The notes under the pieces were generated by a model, which made no database searches, was not told the DNA's origin, and worked only from the letters and a program-made list of their open reading frames with translations. Positions 7,606 to 16,818 of a stretch of 64,000 nucleotides of DNA are shown piece after piece. Source of the DNA: Saccharothrix algeriensis (GTDB lineage Bacteria > Actinomycetota > Actinomycetes > Mycobacteriales > Pseudonocardiaceae); assembly GCF_016907655.1 (NCBI RefSeq), contig NZ_JAFBCL010000001.1, forward strand, positions 6,792,001 to 6,856,000. Reading direction: 5' to 3'. The translations under genes and the position numbers were made by a program. How positions within the stretch are numbered: position 1 is the stretch's first letter; every line of letters begins with the position of its first letter.

Positions 7606-9654
7606 ATGGTGACCCTAGCCCCGTCCGCGCGCACGGACACCGGCAGCGCCCCGCCGCCGGGCGCCGCGCCCCGCCGCTTCCGGCCCGAGATCCAGGGCCT
7701 GCGCGCCGTCGCGGTCGCCCTCGTGGTGGTCTACCACGTCTGGCTGGGCCGCGTGTCCGGCGGCGTGGACGTGTTCTTCGTGGTCTCCGGCTTCCTGGTC
7801 ACCGGGCAGGTGGCGCGCGCCGCCGCCAAGGGCCGCATCGCGTTCGCGCCCCTGTGGGCGCGGATGGTCAAGCGCCTGTTCCCCGCGGCCCTGACCGTGC
7901 TGCTGGTGGTCATGGCCGTGTCGGTGCTCGCCCTGCCCGCCAACCGCTGGCTGCAGACCGCCCGCGAGATCGCCGCCGCCGCCCTGTACCTGGAGAACTG
8001 GCAGCTCGCGGCCGACTCGGCCGACTACTTCGCCGACCACGACGCGGCCAGCGTCGTGCAGCACTTCTGGTCGCTGTCCATCCAGGGCCAGTTCTTCGTC
8101 GCCTGGCCGCTGCTGGCGGCGCTGGCGATCGCCCTGGGCCGGGTCACCCGGTGGGGCGCGCGCCGGGTCCTGTGGTGGCTGGTCGTGGCCGTGTTCGTGG
8201 AGTCGCTGGTCTTCTCCGTCGCGCTGACCGCCGTGGACCAGCCGCTGGCCTACTTCCACTCGCTGACCCGGGCGTGGGAGTTCGCGCTCGGCGGGCTGCT
8301 GGCGCTGGTGGTGGACCGGATCACGCCGACCCGGCCGGTGCGGGTCGTGCTCGGCTGGGCGGGCCTCGCCGGCCTGGTGGCCTGCGGCCTGGTGCTCCAG
8401 GTCGGGGCGGTGTTCCCCGGCTGGGCCGCGCTGTGGCCGACGCTGTGCGGCGCGGCGGTGATCGTCGCGGGCGCCTCGGGCAGCGGGGCGGGCGCGGACC
8501 GCCTGCTCGGCTCGGCGCCGCTGCGCTACGTCGGCGACCTGAGCTACGCGCTGTACCTGTGGCACTGGCCGGTGCTCGTGCTGTTCCTGGTCGTGCGCGG
8601 GCAGCAGGAGATGGGGCTGGTGGACGGCGCGGTCGTCATCGCCGTGTCGGTGCTGCTGTCGGTGGCCACCCACCACCTGGTGGAGAAGCCCGTCCGCGCC
8701 TCGGCGATCGGCGTGGCCAAGCCGTGGGGCGCCTACCGGTTCGGCGCGCTGCTGATGGCGCCGGTGCTGCTGGGCGCCGGGACGTGGCTGGTGGTGACGC
8801 AGCAGCGGATCTCCGCCTACGCCTTCGCCCCCGACCCGGACCACCCCGGCGCGGCGGCCCGCGCGCCCGGCTTCCGGTACGAGGGCTCGCCCGACGCGCA
8901 GGTCGTGCCGCCGCTGGAGGCCGTGCGCGAGGACGTGGGCCGGGTCGCCCCCGAGTGCATCAACGGCAACGAGCAGGTCGAGCCCGTCCTGTGCACCTTC
9001 CAGCGCGCCGAGCGGCCCACCAAGCGGATCGTGCTGTTCGGCGACTCCCACGTGCACAGCTACCTGCCCGCGCTGCTCGACATCGTCGAACGGCGGGACT
9101 GGCAGGTCACCACCGTGCTCAAGGGCTTCTGCCCGGCGTCGGTGGACTCCCACGTGCCGCCCGGCCAGCCCGACGACTGCCGCGAGTGGAACGCCGCCGC
9201 CCTGGCGGAGGTCGTCGACCTGCGCCCCGACCTGGTGGTGGTCAACGGCAGCCGCGGCGCGAGCAGCAGCCTCACCGAGGAGACCCCGTCCGGCTACGTC
9301 GAGCAGTGGCGCAACCTCGACCGGGCGGGCCTGCGGGTGCTGGCCCTGCGCGACAACCCCCGGTGGGACCGCTCGCCCGCGGAGTGCCTGGCGCTGAACA
9401 ACCTCGACCACGCCGCGTGCAGCGCGCCGCGCGCCGAGGTGTACGAGCCGACCCCGCCCTGGGAGCAGGTCCCCGACCTGCCCGGCAACGTGGCGTTCGC
9501 GGACTTCGGCGACTACTTCTGCGAGCCGCAGGTCTGCCCGCCCGCCATCGGCAACATCCACGTCTACGGCGACCACAGCCACATCACCCGCAGCTACATG
9601 CTCACCATGACGCCCTACGTGGAGCGGGAGCTGGCGGCCCGGCTGGGGGAGTAG
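7606..9654 (+). CDS. OafA/YrhL-type membrane acyltransferase with C-terminal SGNH domain
   Basis: 682 residues. The N-terminal acyltransferase-3 domain opens with RPEIQGLRAVAV near residue 27 and has the catalytic His in VYHV. About ten transmembrane helices follow, to roughly residue 410. The extracytoplasmic C-terminal domain has the SGNH GDSH motif (Asp480-Ser481) and a late DHSH with the other catalytic His. Such proteins O-acetylate peptidoglycan, polysaccharides or glycolipids. ATG 7606 has GGAG just upstream; an in-frame GTG at 7540 is the alternative. It is convergent with the aldehyde dehydrogenase gene. Confidence 0.88.
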   Translation: MVTLAPSARTDTGSAPPPGAAPRRFRPEIQGLRAVAVALVVVYHVWLGRVSGGVDVFFVVSGFLVTGQVARAAAKGRIAFAPLWARMVKRLFPAALTVLLVVMAVSVLALPANRWLQTAREIAAAALYLENWQLAADSADYFADHDAASVVQHFWSLSIQGQFFVAWPLLAALAIALGRVTRWGARRVLWWLVVAVFVESLVFSVALTAVDQPLAYFHSLTRAWEFALGGLLALVVDRITPTRPVRVVLGWAGLAGLVACGLVLQVGAVFPGWAALWPTLCGAAVIVAGASGSGAGADRLLGSAPLRYVGDLSYALYLWHWPVLVLFLVVRGQQEMGLVDGAVVIAVSVLLSVATHHLVEKPVRASAIGVAKPWGAYRFGALLMAPVLLGAGTWLVVTQQRISAYAFAPDPDHPGAAARAPGFRYEGSPDAQVVPPLEAVREDVGRVAPECINGNEQVEPVLCTFQRAERPTKRIVLFGDSHVHSYLPALLDIVERRDWQVTTVLKGFCPASVDSHVPPGQPDDCREWNAAALAEVVDLRPDLVVVNGSRGASSSLTEETPSGYVEQWRNLDRAGLRVLALRDNPRWDRSPAECLALNNLDHAACSAPRAEVYEPTPPWEQVPDLPGNVAFADFGDYFCEPQVCPPAIGNIHVYGDHSHITRSYMLTMTPYVERELAARLGE

Positions 9655-9668
9655 CCCGCCCGCGGGAC

Positions 9669-9718
9669 GGCCCCCGGTCGGGCCGGCCACCCGCGGGCGA
9701 CCGGTCCGACCGGGGGCC
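9669..9718. terminator. Bidirectional hairpin between convergent genes
   Basis: Inverted repeat GGCCCCCGGTCGG / CCGACCGGGGGCC (9669-9681 and 9706-9718) with a 24-nt loop lies between two convergent genes. Confidence 0.65.
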
Positions 9719-9736
9719 GGAAGGCTTGCCGGGCGG

Positions 9737-11197
9737 TCAGAACGGGTAGTGCGCGTGCTCGGTGGCCAGGGTGATCCAGCGGGTCGTGGTGAACGCCTCC
9801 ACGCCCCAGCGCCCGCCGAACCGGCCGTAGCCGCTGGACTTCACGCCGCCGAAGGGCGCCTGCGGCTCGTCGCCGACCGACTGGTCGTTGACGTGCACGA
9901 TGCCGGTCTGGATGCGGCGCGCCAGCGACAGGCCCCTGGTGCCGTTCTCGGTCAGGATGCCGCACGTCAGGCCGTGCTCGGTGTCGTTGGCCCGGGCCAC
10001 GGCCTCGTCGTCGGAGGCGAAGGTCTCCACCACGCACACCGGCCCGAACGCCTCGCCGTAGTGCAGGTCCATCTCCGGGGTGACCCCGGCCAGCACGGTC
10101 GCCGGGTGCAGCGCGCCGTCGGGCTCGTCGCCGCCGGTCAGCACGGTCGCGCCCTTCTCGCGCGCGTCGCGCACCAGCTCGGCCACCCGCTGCGCGGACC
10201 GGGTGTTGACCAGCGGCCCGATCACGGTGGCCGGGTCGACCGGGTCGCCGGCCGGCAGCGCGGCGACCTTGGCGACGAACCGGGCGGTGAACTCCTCGGC
10301 GATCCCCTCCTGCACCAGGACCCGGTCGCCGGACATGCAGATCTGCCCGGAGTTCATGAACACGCCGAACGCCGCCGCGTCCACGGCGTGATCGAGGTCG
10401 GCGTCGTCCAGCACGATGATCGCGTTCTTGCCGCCCAGCTCCAGCACGGCCGGCTTGAGGTGGCGGGCGGCGTGGGTGCCGATGATCCGGCCGACCTCGG
10501 TGGAGCCGGTGAAGTTGACCACCCGGACCCGCGGGTCGGCGATCAGGGCCTCGGCGACCTCGGGCGCGTCGGCGGGGTCGTTGGTGACGACGTTGAGCAC
10601 GCCGGCGGGCAGGCCCGCGTCGCGCAGCACGTCGGCCAGGAACAGCCCGGACGCGACGGGCGCGTCCTCGCTGGGCTTGAGCACCACGGTGTTGCCCGCC
10701 GCGAGCGGGGCGGCGAACGCGCGGGTGCCCAGGATCAGCGGGGCGTTCCACGGCGCGAACGCCGCCACCACGCCGACCGGCTCGCGCACCGCGAGGCCCA
10801 GCGCGCCCTCCTCCTGCGCGGCCAGCACCTCGCCGCGCGGCGCGGTCACCGCGGCGGCGGCCTCGCGCAGGATGTTGGCGGCGAGGAAGACGTTGAACAT
10901 CGCCCACCGCTTGGTGCCGCCGGCCTCGCCCGCCATCAGCGCCACCGCCTGCTCCGCCCGCGAGTCGAGCAGGTCGGCCGCGTCCAGCAGGATCTTGCGC
11001 CGGGCGAACGGGCTCAGCGCCGCCCACGCGGGGAACGCGCCCGCGGCGGCGTCCACCGCCCGGGTCACGTCCGCGACGCCCGCGGCGGCGACGGTCGCGT
11101 AGACCTCGCCGGTGAACGGGTTGACGTCGTCTACGGTGCGGCCGTCCGTCGCGGGCACGTCTTCGCCGGCGATCAGCAGGTCACGGTGGATGGTCAT
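9737..11197 (-). CDS. Aldehyde dehydrogenase (benzaldehyde/vanillin dehydrogenase-like)
   Basis: 486 residues, the usual family length. Visible are the NAD-site FTGSTEVG (229-236), general base Glu253 in LELGGKN, Asn151 in PWN, and nucleophile Cys287 in NSGQICMS. The protein oxidises an aldehyde to the acid with NAD(P). The NSGQICMS form is common in salicylaldehyde and vanillin dehydrogenases, so an aromatic aldehyde is plausible. ATG 11197 has GGAGG 8 nt upstream. The gene is monocistronic. Confidence 0.92.
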   Translation of the reverse strand: MTIHRDLLIAGEDVPATDGRTVDDVNPFTGEVYATVAAAGVADVTRAVDAAAGAFPAWAALSPFARRKILLDAADLLDSRAEQAVALMAGEAGGTKRWAMFNVFLAANILREAAAAVTAPRGEVLAAQEEGALGLAVREPVGVVAAFAPWNAPLILGTRAFAAPLAAGNTVVLKPSEDAPVASGLFLADVLRDAGLPAGVLNVVTNDPADAPEVAEALIADPRVRVVNFTGSTEVGRIIGTHAARHLKPAVLELGGKNAIIVLDDADLDHAVDAAAFGVFMNSGQICMSGDRVLVQEGIAEEFTARFVAKVAALPAGDPVDPATVIGPLVNTRSAQRVAELVRDAREKGATVLTGGDEPDGALHPATVLAGVTPEMDLHYGEAFGPVCVVETFASDDEAVARANDTEHGLTCGILTENGTRGLSLARRIQTGIVHVNDQSVGDEPQAPFGGVKSSGYGRFGGRWGVEAFTTTRWITLATEHAHYPF

Positions 11198-11466
11198 GGT
11201 CAGCGCCTCCCGACCAAGGCAGAGTTGGTCCGCGCAAGCATACGGACCAGTGGCGTGGCCCCTTTGCGCCAACGGGTCCGCCTCTTGGCCCTTGGCGCAC
11301 GTGTGCTCGTCCTGACCGGTGCCATTGTGACGAAAAACACCGGGATCCGGGGATCGGGACACCGGAAAAGTCGTGCTGCGTCACGAACAGCGCCCTTTCG
11401 GGCACGGACGGTGGTCATTAGAGTGGCGAACGAAACGGTGTGACGAGCCGCACGTGGGCGGCGTGG

Positions 11467-12138
11467 TCACCCGCAGGTGGCCAGCGCGTTCTCCAGCGCC
11501 ACGCGCTCGGCCGCCGTCACCGTCAGCCCGTACTCGGCCTTCACGCCCACGTAGATGCGGGCGTACTCGCACGAGTAGCCGGCGTTGGGCGGCATCCACT
11601 CGTCGGGCGTCCTGTCGCCCTTGGCCTGGTTCGCCTTGCCCTGCACCGCCAGCAGGTTGCGCAGGTCGTTGGCCGCGGCGGTGCGCCGCTCCGGCGCCCA
11701 CCCCGCCGCGCCGCTGCGCCACATCTCCGCCAGCGGCACGACGTGGTCGATCTGCACCTTGGCGACGTCGGAGACCGTGCCGCCGGTGTACGGGTCGTCC
11801 AGCGTGCCGTCGGTGACGGCGCACCGGCCCTCCTTGCGCACCACGTCGCCGAGGTCGCGGGCCAGCACCTGGCTGCGCTGGTCGCACCCGTCACCGTCCA
11901 CATCGGACCACGGGCGGCCGAACACGCACGCCGCCCCGTCGTCGCAGTCGCGGGCGTAGCCGTCGAGGGTGCCCGGCTCGGCGACGGTCAGGCCGCCGAG
12001 CCGGGCACGTGCGGTCGCGGCGTCCGAGGTGCCCGCGGGCACCCGGTCCGCCGCACCGCCGGTGGTGGGAGCGGTGGCTCCGGGGAGCGCGGCGCAGCCC
12101 GACAGCAGGGCGGCGATCAGCACGGCCAGGGCGCGCAT
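11467..12138 (-). CDS. Secreted lipoprotein with DUF1524/HNH nuclease domain
   Basis: 223 residues. A lipobox LLSGC puts the lipidated Cys at residue 15, so the protein is exported and membrane-anchored. The C-terminal half is the GmrSD/DUF1524 HNH-type domain: QIDHVVPLAEMW gives the DH pair at 131-132, NDLRNL carries the following Asn, and PDEWMPPNAGYSCEYARIY completes it. Family members hydrolyse DNA with a His-metal site. An extracellular nuclease could be used for nutrient scavenging or competition. Several Cys pairs would form disulfides outside the cell. Confidence 0.85.
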   Translation of the reverse strand: MRALAVLIAALLSGCAALPGATAPTTGGAADRVPAGTSDAATARARLGGLTVAEPGTLDGYARDCDDGAACVFGRPWSDVDGDGCDQRSQVLARDLGDVVRKEGRCAVTDGTLDDPYTGGTVSDVAKVQIDHVVPLAEMWRSGAAGWAPERRTAAANDLRNLLAVQGKANQAKGDRTPDEWMPPNAGYSCEYARIYVGVKAEYGLTVTAAERVALENALATCG

Positions 12139-12305
12139 CGGGTCCTCCCGGGTGGTCTCACCCGTTCAGGTACCCCGGCGGGCGCCGCCGCCCAACGCGC
12201 CCGGACGGCCGATCCCGCTGCGCCGTCCGGGCCGCCCGCGGGGTCACGTGCCCCGCGGGCGGCATCACCTGTTCCGCGGGCGACTTCACCTGCCCTGCAA
12301 CGGCA

Positions 12306-13388
12306 TCACCTGCCCTGCAACGACTTCACGTTCCGGCCGAAGGTCCAGCCGCGCGAACCGTCCCAGTTGATCGACCACGTCATCAGGCCCTTGAGCTTGC
12401 CGCTGTAGCTGTTCCAGGCTTGCGCGACCAGCCCGGTGGACATGTGCCCGCCGCCCGCGCCGGGCTGGGCGGGCAGGCCCGGCACCTGCTTGTCGAACGG
12501 CACCCGGATGGTCGTGCCCTGGATGACCAGGCCCTTGTCCAGGCAGTTGGTCTGCGCGGTGAAGCCCTGCACGGTGCCCGCCGAGTACGAGTCGCCGCTG
12601 CACCCGTACATGTTGCCGTTGTAGTACTGCATGTTCAGCCACCACAGGCGGCCGTTGTCGGCGTACTTCTTCACGATCGGCAGGTAGGCGCCCCAGATCG
12701 AGCCGTAGGTGACGCTGCCGCCGGTCACGTACGCGGTCTCCGGCGCCATCGTCAGCCCGAAGTTCGACGGCATCTGCGCCAGCACCCCGTCGATGATCCG
12801 GATCAGGTTGGCCTGCGACGGCGAGAGCGTCTTGATGTTGCCGCTGCCGGTCAACCCGGTCTCGATGTCGATGTCGATGCCGTCGAAGTTGTACTTCTTC
12901 AGGATCGGCACCACCGTGGCCACGAACCGGTCGGCCACCGCCGACGAGCTCAGGTCGATGCCCGCGGTCGCGCCGCCGATGGACATCAGGATGGTCAGGC
13001 CCGCCGCCTTGGCCGCGCACATCTCGGCGGGGGTGGCGACCTTGACCGTGGCGTCCATCCCGTCCTCCCACAGCACCGTGCCGTCGGAGCGGATCACCGG
13101 GAACGCCGCGTTGATCACGTTGTAGCCGTTGTCCCGGATGCGCTGGTCGGTGATGGGGATCCAGCCCATCGGCGGGTGCACGCCGTTCTTCGCGCCGTCC
13201 CAGTTCTCCCAGTACCCGTGCAGGACCTTCCCGGTGGGCCTGGACTTCACCGCGCACACCTCCTCGGCCGGCGCCGGGCCCGCGGTCGCGGGCGACGCGG
13301 TCGCCGTCGCGGTCGCCGCGCCGCCCAGCGCCGCGGTCAGGACCAGCGCCGCGCCGACGGCGAGCGCTCGTGGTAGCCGACGAATCAT
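12306..13388 (-). CDS. Secreted chitinase, glycoside hydrolase family 18
   Basis: 360 residues. A twin-Arg start (MIRRLPRALAVGAALVLTAA) and a Thr/Ala-rich segment form a signal peptide of about 31-40 residues. The catalytic barrel has the GH18 signature DGIDIDIE at 169-176, with Glu176 as acid. SIGG at 136-139 marks the second conserved strand. No separate chitin-binding domain is present. It resembles the single-domain ChiC/ChiD-like chitinases of streptomycetes. I do not see the paired direct repeats that control many Streptomyces chitinase genes upstream. A repeated CACCTGCCCTGCAACG unit lies around its stop codon. Confidence 0.92.
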   Translation of the reverse strand: MIRRLPRALAVGAALVLTAALGGAATATATASPATAGPAPAEEVCAVKSRPTGKVLHGYWENWDGAKNGVHPPMGWIPITDQRIRDNGYNVINAAFPVIRSDGTVLWEDGMDATVKVATPAEMCAAKAAGLTILMSIGGATAGIDLSSSAVADRFVATVVPILKKYNFDGIDIDIETGLTGSGNIKTLSPSQANLIRIIDGVLAQMPSNFGLTMAPETAYVTGGSVTYGSIWGAYLPIVKKYADNGRLWWLNMQYYNGNMYGCSGDSYSAGTVQGFTAQTNCLDKGLVIQGTTIRVPFDKQVPGLPAQPGAGGGHMSTGLVAQAWNSYSGKLKGLMTWSINWDGSRGWTFGRNVKSLQGR

Positions 13389-13698
13389 GTCCGACTCCTT
13401 CTCCGGCGGGGCGCGGTCAGCAGGGCCGCCCCGTCCGTGGTCGTTTTCGGCGAGGTCCGCCCGCCCGGCGCGTCGTCAGGGCCGCGCCCGGCTGTGCCGC
13501 GTGGTCGGAGAGGGCTTCTCCCGGGCAGCGCACGAACCTCCGGGGTTCTCGCTCACTGGCCCCCGGCGGGGGTGCCGCCGGTTTGCGCCGCCAGAAGTGA
13601 TCTATCGGAAACCCCATGGAAGCAGCCGGGCACGGTCGGTCACAACCCGACGTTCGGCGGAAACCCGGCGGCGGCCCGGCTCTGGTACGACCACGGGC
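13389..13698. other. Intergenic region between divergent chitinase and flavoprotein genes
   Basis: 310 bp with no credible gene. It must hold both promoters. A slightly AT-richer stretch near 13598-13620 is the only visible promoter candidate, and no convincing operator is seen. Confidence 0.5.
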
Positions 13699-14634
13699 AT
13701 GGGCGATGTGGCGGTGGTCGGGTCCGGGGTGGTCGGGTTGACGTGCGCGGTGCTGCTGGCCGAGGCCGGGCACCGGGTCGAGGTGGTGGCCGACCGGTGG
13801 CCGCCGGACACGGTGTCGGCGGTGGCGGGCGGCCTGTGGTTCCCCTACCGCGCCGCGCCGCCCGGACCGGTGCTGCGGTGGGGCGCGGCGTCGCTGACCC
13901 GGTTCGCCGCGCTGGCCGCCGAGCCCGGCAACGGCGTCCACTGGCGGGAGGGCGTGGTGGTGCACCGCGACGACGACCCCGACCTGGGGTGGACCGCGGC
14001 CGTGCGCGGGCACCGGCCCGCCACCGCGGCGGAGCTGCCGCCGGGCGCGGTGTCCGGGGTGGTGTGCTCCGTGCCGGTGGTCGACATGCCCACCTACCTG
14101 CGGTGGCTGTTCCGGCGGTGCGAGCGGGCCGGGGTGCGCTTCCGCGGCGCGACGGTCCGGCGGGTCGCCGACCTCCCGCAGGAGACGGTCGTGGTCGCCG
14201 CCGGCCTGCGGTCGGGGGAGCTGACCGGCGACCGGGCGCTGCTGCCGGTGCGCGGCCAGGTCGTGCGGCTGGCCAACCCGGGGCTGACCCGGTGGGTCGT
14301 CGACGACGACAACCCCGACGGCATGGCCTACGTGATCCCCCGCGGCGACGACGTGGTGTGCGGCGGCACGGCCGACGAGGGCGAGACCGACCTCGCGGTG
14401 GACGCCGAGGTGGAGCGCGCCGTGCTGGACCGGGTGACCCGGCTGGTGCCGCGGCTGCGCGGGGCGCCGGTGCTGTCGCGCGCCGTGGGGCTGCGGCCGG
14501 TCCGCCCCGCGGTGCGGGTGGACCGCGTCGCGCTCGACGGGCGGGCGGTGATCAGCTGCTACGGGCACGGCGGCGCGGGTGTCACCCTGTCCTGGGGCTG
14601 CGCCGAGGACGTGGTCGGGCTGGCCGGCGGGTGA
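13699..14634 (+). CDS. FAD-dependent D-amino-acid oxidase-like protein
   Basis: 311 residues, close to the usual D-amino-acid oxidase length. The FAD-binding GSGVVG is at residues 8-13 in an N-terminal beta-alpha-beta unit. GGLWFPYRA follows the pattern of D-amino-acid and D-aspartate oxidases. The C-terminus ends in CYGHGGAGVTLSWG, which binds the FAD pyrophosphate in this family. It should oxidise D-amino acids to keto acids with release of ammonia and peroxide. The ATG at 13699 has no SD; a TACGAC hexamer just upstream suggests a leaderless start. Confidence 0.88.
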   Translation: MGDVAVVGSGVVGLTCAVLLAEAGHRVEVVADRWPPDTVSAVAGGLWFPYRAAPPGPVLRWGAASLTRFAALAAEPGNGVHWREGVVVHRDDDPDLGWTAAVRGHRPATAAELPPGAVSGVVCSVPVVDMPTYLRWLFRRCERAGVRFRGATVRRVADLPQETVVVAAGLRSGELTGDRALLPVRGQVVRLANPGLTRWVVDDDNPDGMAYVIPRGDDVVCGGTADEGETDLAVDAEVERAVLDRVTRLVPRLRGAPVLSRAVGLRPVRPAVRVDRVALDGRAVISCYGHGGAGVTLSWGCAEDVVGLAGG

Positions 14635-14694
14635 CGGCGGGTTTGCCGCACCGCCCCCGCGGGGAAACGCAGTGGTGGCGGGAAGGAGCACCTG

Positions 14695-15216
14695 GTGGGA
14701 GCCGGAGGCGTGATCGCGGCCACCGCGCTGGCGGGCGTGGTCGTGGTGGGGGCGGGCGCCGCCGCGCCGCCCGACGACAGCGCGTGGCGCGGGATCGGGC
14801 TGCGGGTGCTCGACCAGGTCACCCGGGACGACCGGGACTGCGCCGCCAACTCGTTCGGCCAGGTGCGCGAGCTGCTGACCGCCGCGCCGTGCGCCTCGCT
14901 GAGCCGGATGCTGATCACCCTCGCCGACGCGGAGGACGACGTCGTGGCCGTGGCGGTGGCCTGGGTCGAGTTCGGTGCGCACGACACCGCGGCGGAGTTC
15001 AAGCGCGTCGAGGACATCCACGGCACCGGCGACATCACGCCGCTGTCGGCCCGGCTGCTGCTGCGCGACGAGATCACCTTCACCGCCCACCACTACGCCT
15101 CGCAGCAGCAGGGCTCCACGGTCGTCGTCGCGGAGGCGGAGACCACCGAGGGGCAGGCGACCCCGGAGTTCCTGCGCCGGGTCGCCGAGGTCGCCGTGCG
15201 CACCCCGCGCCCCTAG
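14695..15216 (+). CDS. Small exported protein of unknown function
   Basis: 173 residues from GTG 14695, with AAGGAG 7 nt upstream. The first 25 residues (GAGGVIAATALAGVVVVGAGAAA) are a signal peptide or membrane anchor. The rest is a soluble alpha/beta-looking domain with two cysteines and a run of acidic residues, and I do not recognise it. It lies 60 bp after the flavoprotein gene, so cotranscription is possible. Confidence 0.7.
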   Translation: MGAGGVIAATALAGVVVVGAGAAAPPDDSAWRGIGLRVLDQVTRDDRDCAANSFGQVRELLTAAPCASLSRMLITLADAEDDVVAVAVAWVEFGAHDTAAEFKRVEDIHGTGDITPLSARLLLRDEITFTAHHYASQQQGSTVVVAEAETTEGQATPEFLRRVAEVAVRTPRP

Positions 15217-15255
15217 CCGATCGGCCCCTGACCTGCACGTCGCCGCGCCGCGGGT

Positions 15256-15271
15256 TGCCGAAGCGGCAAGC
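15256..15271. promoter_or_regulatory. Operator-like 16-mer upstream of methyltransferase (copy 1)
   Basis: TGCCGAAGCGGCAAGC, part of the palindrome TTGCCG-AAG-CGGCAA, ends 40 bp before the methyltransferase ATG at 15312. The identical 16-mer lies just upstream of the nearby XRE-cupin regulator, suggesting that regulator binds both. Confidence 0.65.
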
Positions 15272-15311
15272 TGATTGGCCGGATTTCCCGGAAACCGGGC
15301 AGGGTTCGGCC

Positions 15312-15932
15312 ATGACGACGACCGAGCAGTTCTGGGAAGGCTTCTACCTCGAGCAGGAGCAGGTGTGGAGCGGGCGGCCCAACCCGCTGCTGGTGCGGGA
15401 GGTCTCGGCGCTCCCGCCCGGCGCCGCGCTGGACCTGGGGTGCGCGGAGGGCGCGGACGCGGTGTGGCTCGCGCGGCGCGGCTGGCGGGTGGTCGGGGTC
15501 GACGTGTCGGGCACGGCGCTGGGGCGCGCGGCGGCGCGCGCCGAGGCCGCCGGCGTGGCCGACCGGGTGCGGTGGCAGCGGCACGACCTCGCCGAGACCT
15601 TCCCCGAGGGGGTGTTCGACTTGGTGTCCGCGCAGTTCCTGCACTCGCCGGTCGAGCTGGAGGGGGAGCGGGCCGCGGTGCTGCGCCGCGCCGCCGGCGC
15701 GGTGGCCGGCGGCGGGGTGCTGCTGGTGGTGGGCCACGCCGGGTGGCCGTCGTGGATGACCGAGCCGCCCGGGGACTACCGCTTCCCGACCACCGGCGAG
15801 GTGCTGGCCTCGCTGCGGCTGGACGACCGCTGGGAGGTGGAGGTGGAGGAGCTGGTCGAGCAGGACGTGCCCGGACCCGACGGGCAGCCGGGCCGCCGGG
15901 TGGACAACGTGCTGCGGGTGCGGCGGCGGTAG
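15312..15932 (+). CDS. Class I SAM-dependent methyltransferase
   Basis: 206 residues. It opens with FWEGFYLEQEQVWSGRPNPLL, typical of the YrrT/UbiE-like small-molecule methyltransferases. The SAM site motif I is LDLGCAEGAD (about 39-48), and acidic motif II is VVGVDVS. No substrate can be read from the sequence. It shares a 16-bp operator-like site with the XRE-cupin gene facing it on the other strand, so the regulator probably controls this gene. The two genes are convergent, with 70 bp between stops. Confidence 0.88.
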   Translation: MTTTEQFWEGFYLEQEQVWSGRPNPLLVREVSALPPGAALDLGCAEGADAVWLARRGWRVVGVDVSGTALGRAAARAEAAGVADRVRWQRHDLAETFPEGVFDLVSAQFLHSPVELEGERAAVLRRAAGAVAGGGVLLVVGHAGWPSWMTEPPGDYRFPTTGEVLASLRLDDRWEVEVEELVEQDVPGPDGQPGRRVDNVLRVRRR

Positions 15933-16002
15933 GCGCTGTGCTCGCGGCGGGCGCTGTGCTCGCTGTGGGTGGTTCCCGTGCGGCGGAGGTCCGTCGGGGT
16001 GG

Positions 16003-16587
16003 TCACCGGGAGCGGGCGCGGAGGTGGGCGCGGAGGTGGGCGCGTTCGCCCTGGTGGCCGAACAGGGTCAGCAGCTCGACGGGCTCGGGGTCCACGGCGC
16101 CGAACCAGTGCGGGACGTGGGTGTCGAACTCGGCCGCCTCGCCCGGCTTGAGCACCAGGTCCTGCTCGCCCAGCAGCAGCCGCAGCTTGCCGTCGAGCAC
16201 GTAGAGCCACTCGTAGCCCTCGTGGACCCGCGGCTCCGGCTCGACCAGCGGGTCCACCCCCGGAATGATGATCTTGTACGCTTGCAGCCCGCCCGCCCGC
16301 CGGGTGAGCGGGATGATCGTGCGGCCGTGGCGGCGCACCGGCCGCAGGTGCACGCGCGGGTCGCCGGTGTGCGGCGCGCCGACGAGCTCGTCCAGGGGCA
16401 CGCCGTGCGCCCTGGCCAGCGGCAGCAGCAGTTCGAGGTTCGCCCGGCGCTGACCGCTCTCCAACCGGGACAGCGTGCTCTCGGAGATGCCGGTCTCCGC
16501 CGTGAGGTCGGCCAGCGTCACGCCGCGCTGCCGGCGGATGGCCCGCAACCGGGGACCGACGGCCTGGAGCACGGAGTCGAGGTCCAT
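16003..16587 (-). CDS. XRE-family regulator with C-terminal cupin sensor domain
   Basis: 194 residues. An N-terminal helix-turn-helix (about 8-62) contains RRQRGVTLADLTAETGISES and LSRLESGQRRANLELL. A cupin-2 domain follows (about 105-180: EGYEWLYVLDGKLRLLLGE, then KPGEAAEFD and HVPHWF). This architecture (PuuR/SutR-like) usually binds a small ligand in the cupin. ATG 16587 follows AGG at short spacing. The 16-bp site 11 bp upstream is duplicated in front of the methyltransferase at 15312, so autoregulation plus control of that gene is the simplest reading. Confidence 0.87.
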   Translation of the reverse strand: MDLDSVLQAVGPRLRAIRRQRGVTLADLTAETGISESTLSRLESGQRRANLELLLPLARAHGVPLDELVGAPHTGDPRVHLRPVRRHGRTIIPLTRRAGGLQAYKIIIPGVDPLVEPEPRVHEGYEWLYVLDGKLRLLLGEQDLVLKPGEAAEFDTHVPHWFGAVDPEPVELLTLFGHQGERAHLRAHLRARSR

Positions 16588-16597
16588 CCTGCCAGCC

Positions 16598-16613
16598 TGC
16601 CGAAGCGGCAAGC
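16598..16613. promoter_or_regulatory. Operator-like 16-mer upstream of XRE-cupin gene (copy 2)
   Basis: Identical to the copy at 15256-15271 (TGCCGAAGCGGCAAGC), centred about 18 bp upstream of the regulator's start codon. Confidence 0.65.
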
Positions 16614-16772
16614 CCCCGTGCAACCCGGCGTTCCGGCGATCCCGCGCCGCGCCGGCCAGACCCCCGACAACCGGGGGACGGACCGCTCCGCCTTCCCGCA
16701 CCGTCAGCCGGCCCGCCGGGGCCACCGCTCCCGGCGGGCCGCTTCCGGCGCACCGGCCCGCGCGTCGGTTCG

Positions 16773-16818
16773 TCGGCGTCGGTGGCCCGGTTCGGCCGAA
16801 CCGGGCCACCGACGCCGA
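16773..16818. terminator. 46-bp perfect palindrome
   Basis: Two 23-nt arms meet at 16795/16796 (centre TTCGGCCGAA) with no mismatch. It lies downstream of the methyltransferase gene ending at 16891 and would form a very strong hairpin, probably its terminator. It directly abuts the 12-bp tandem repeat. Confidence 0.7.
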
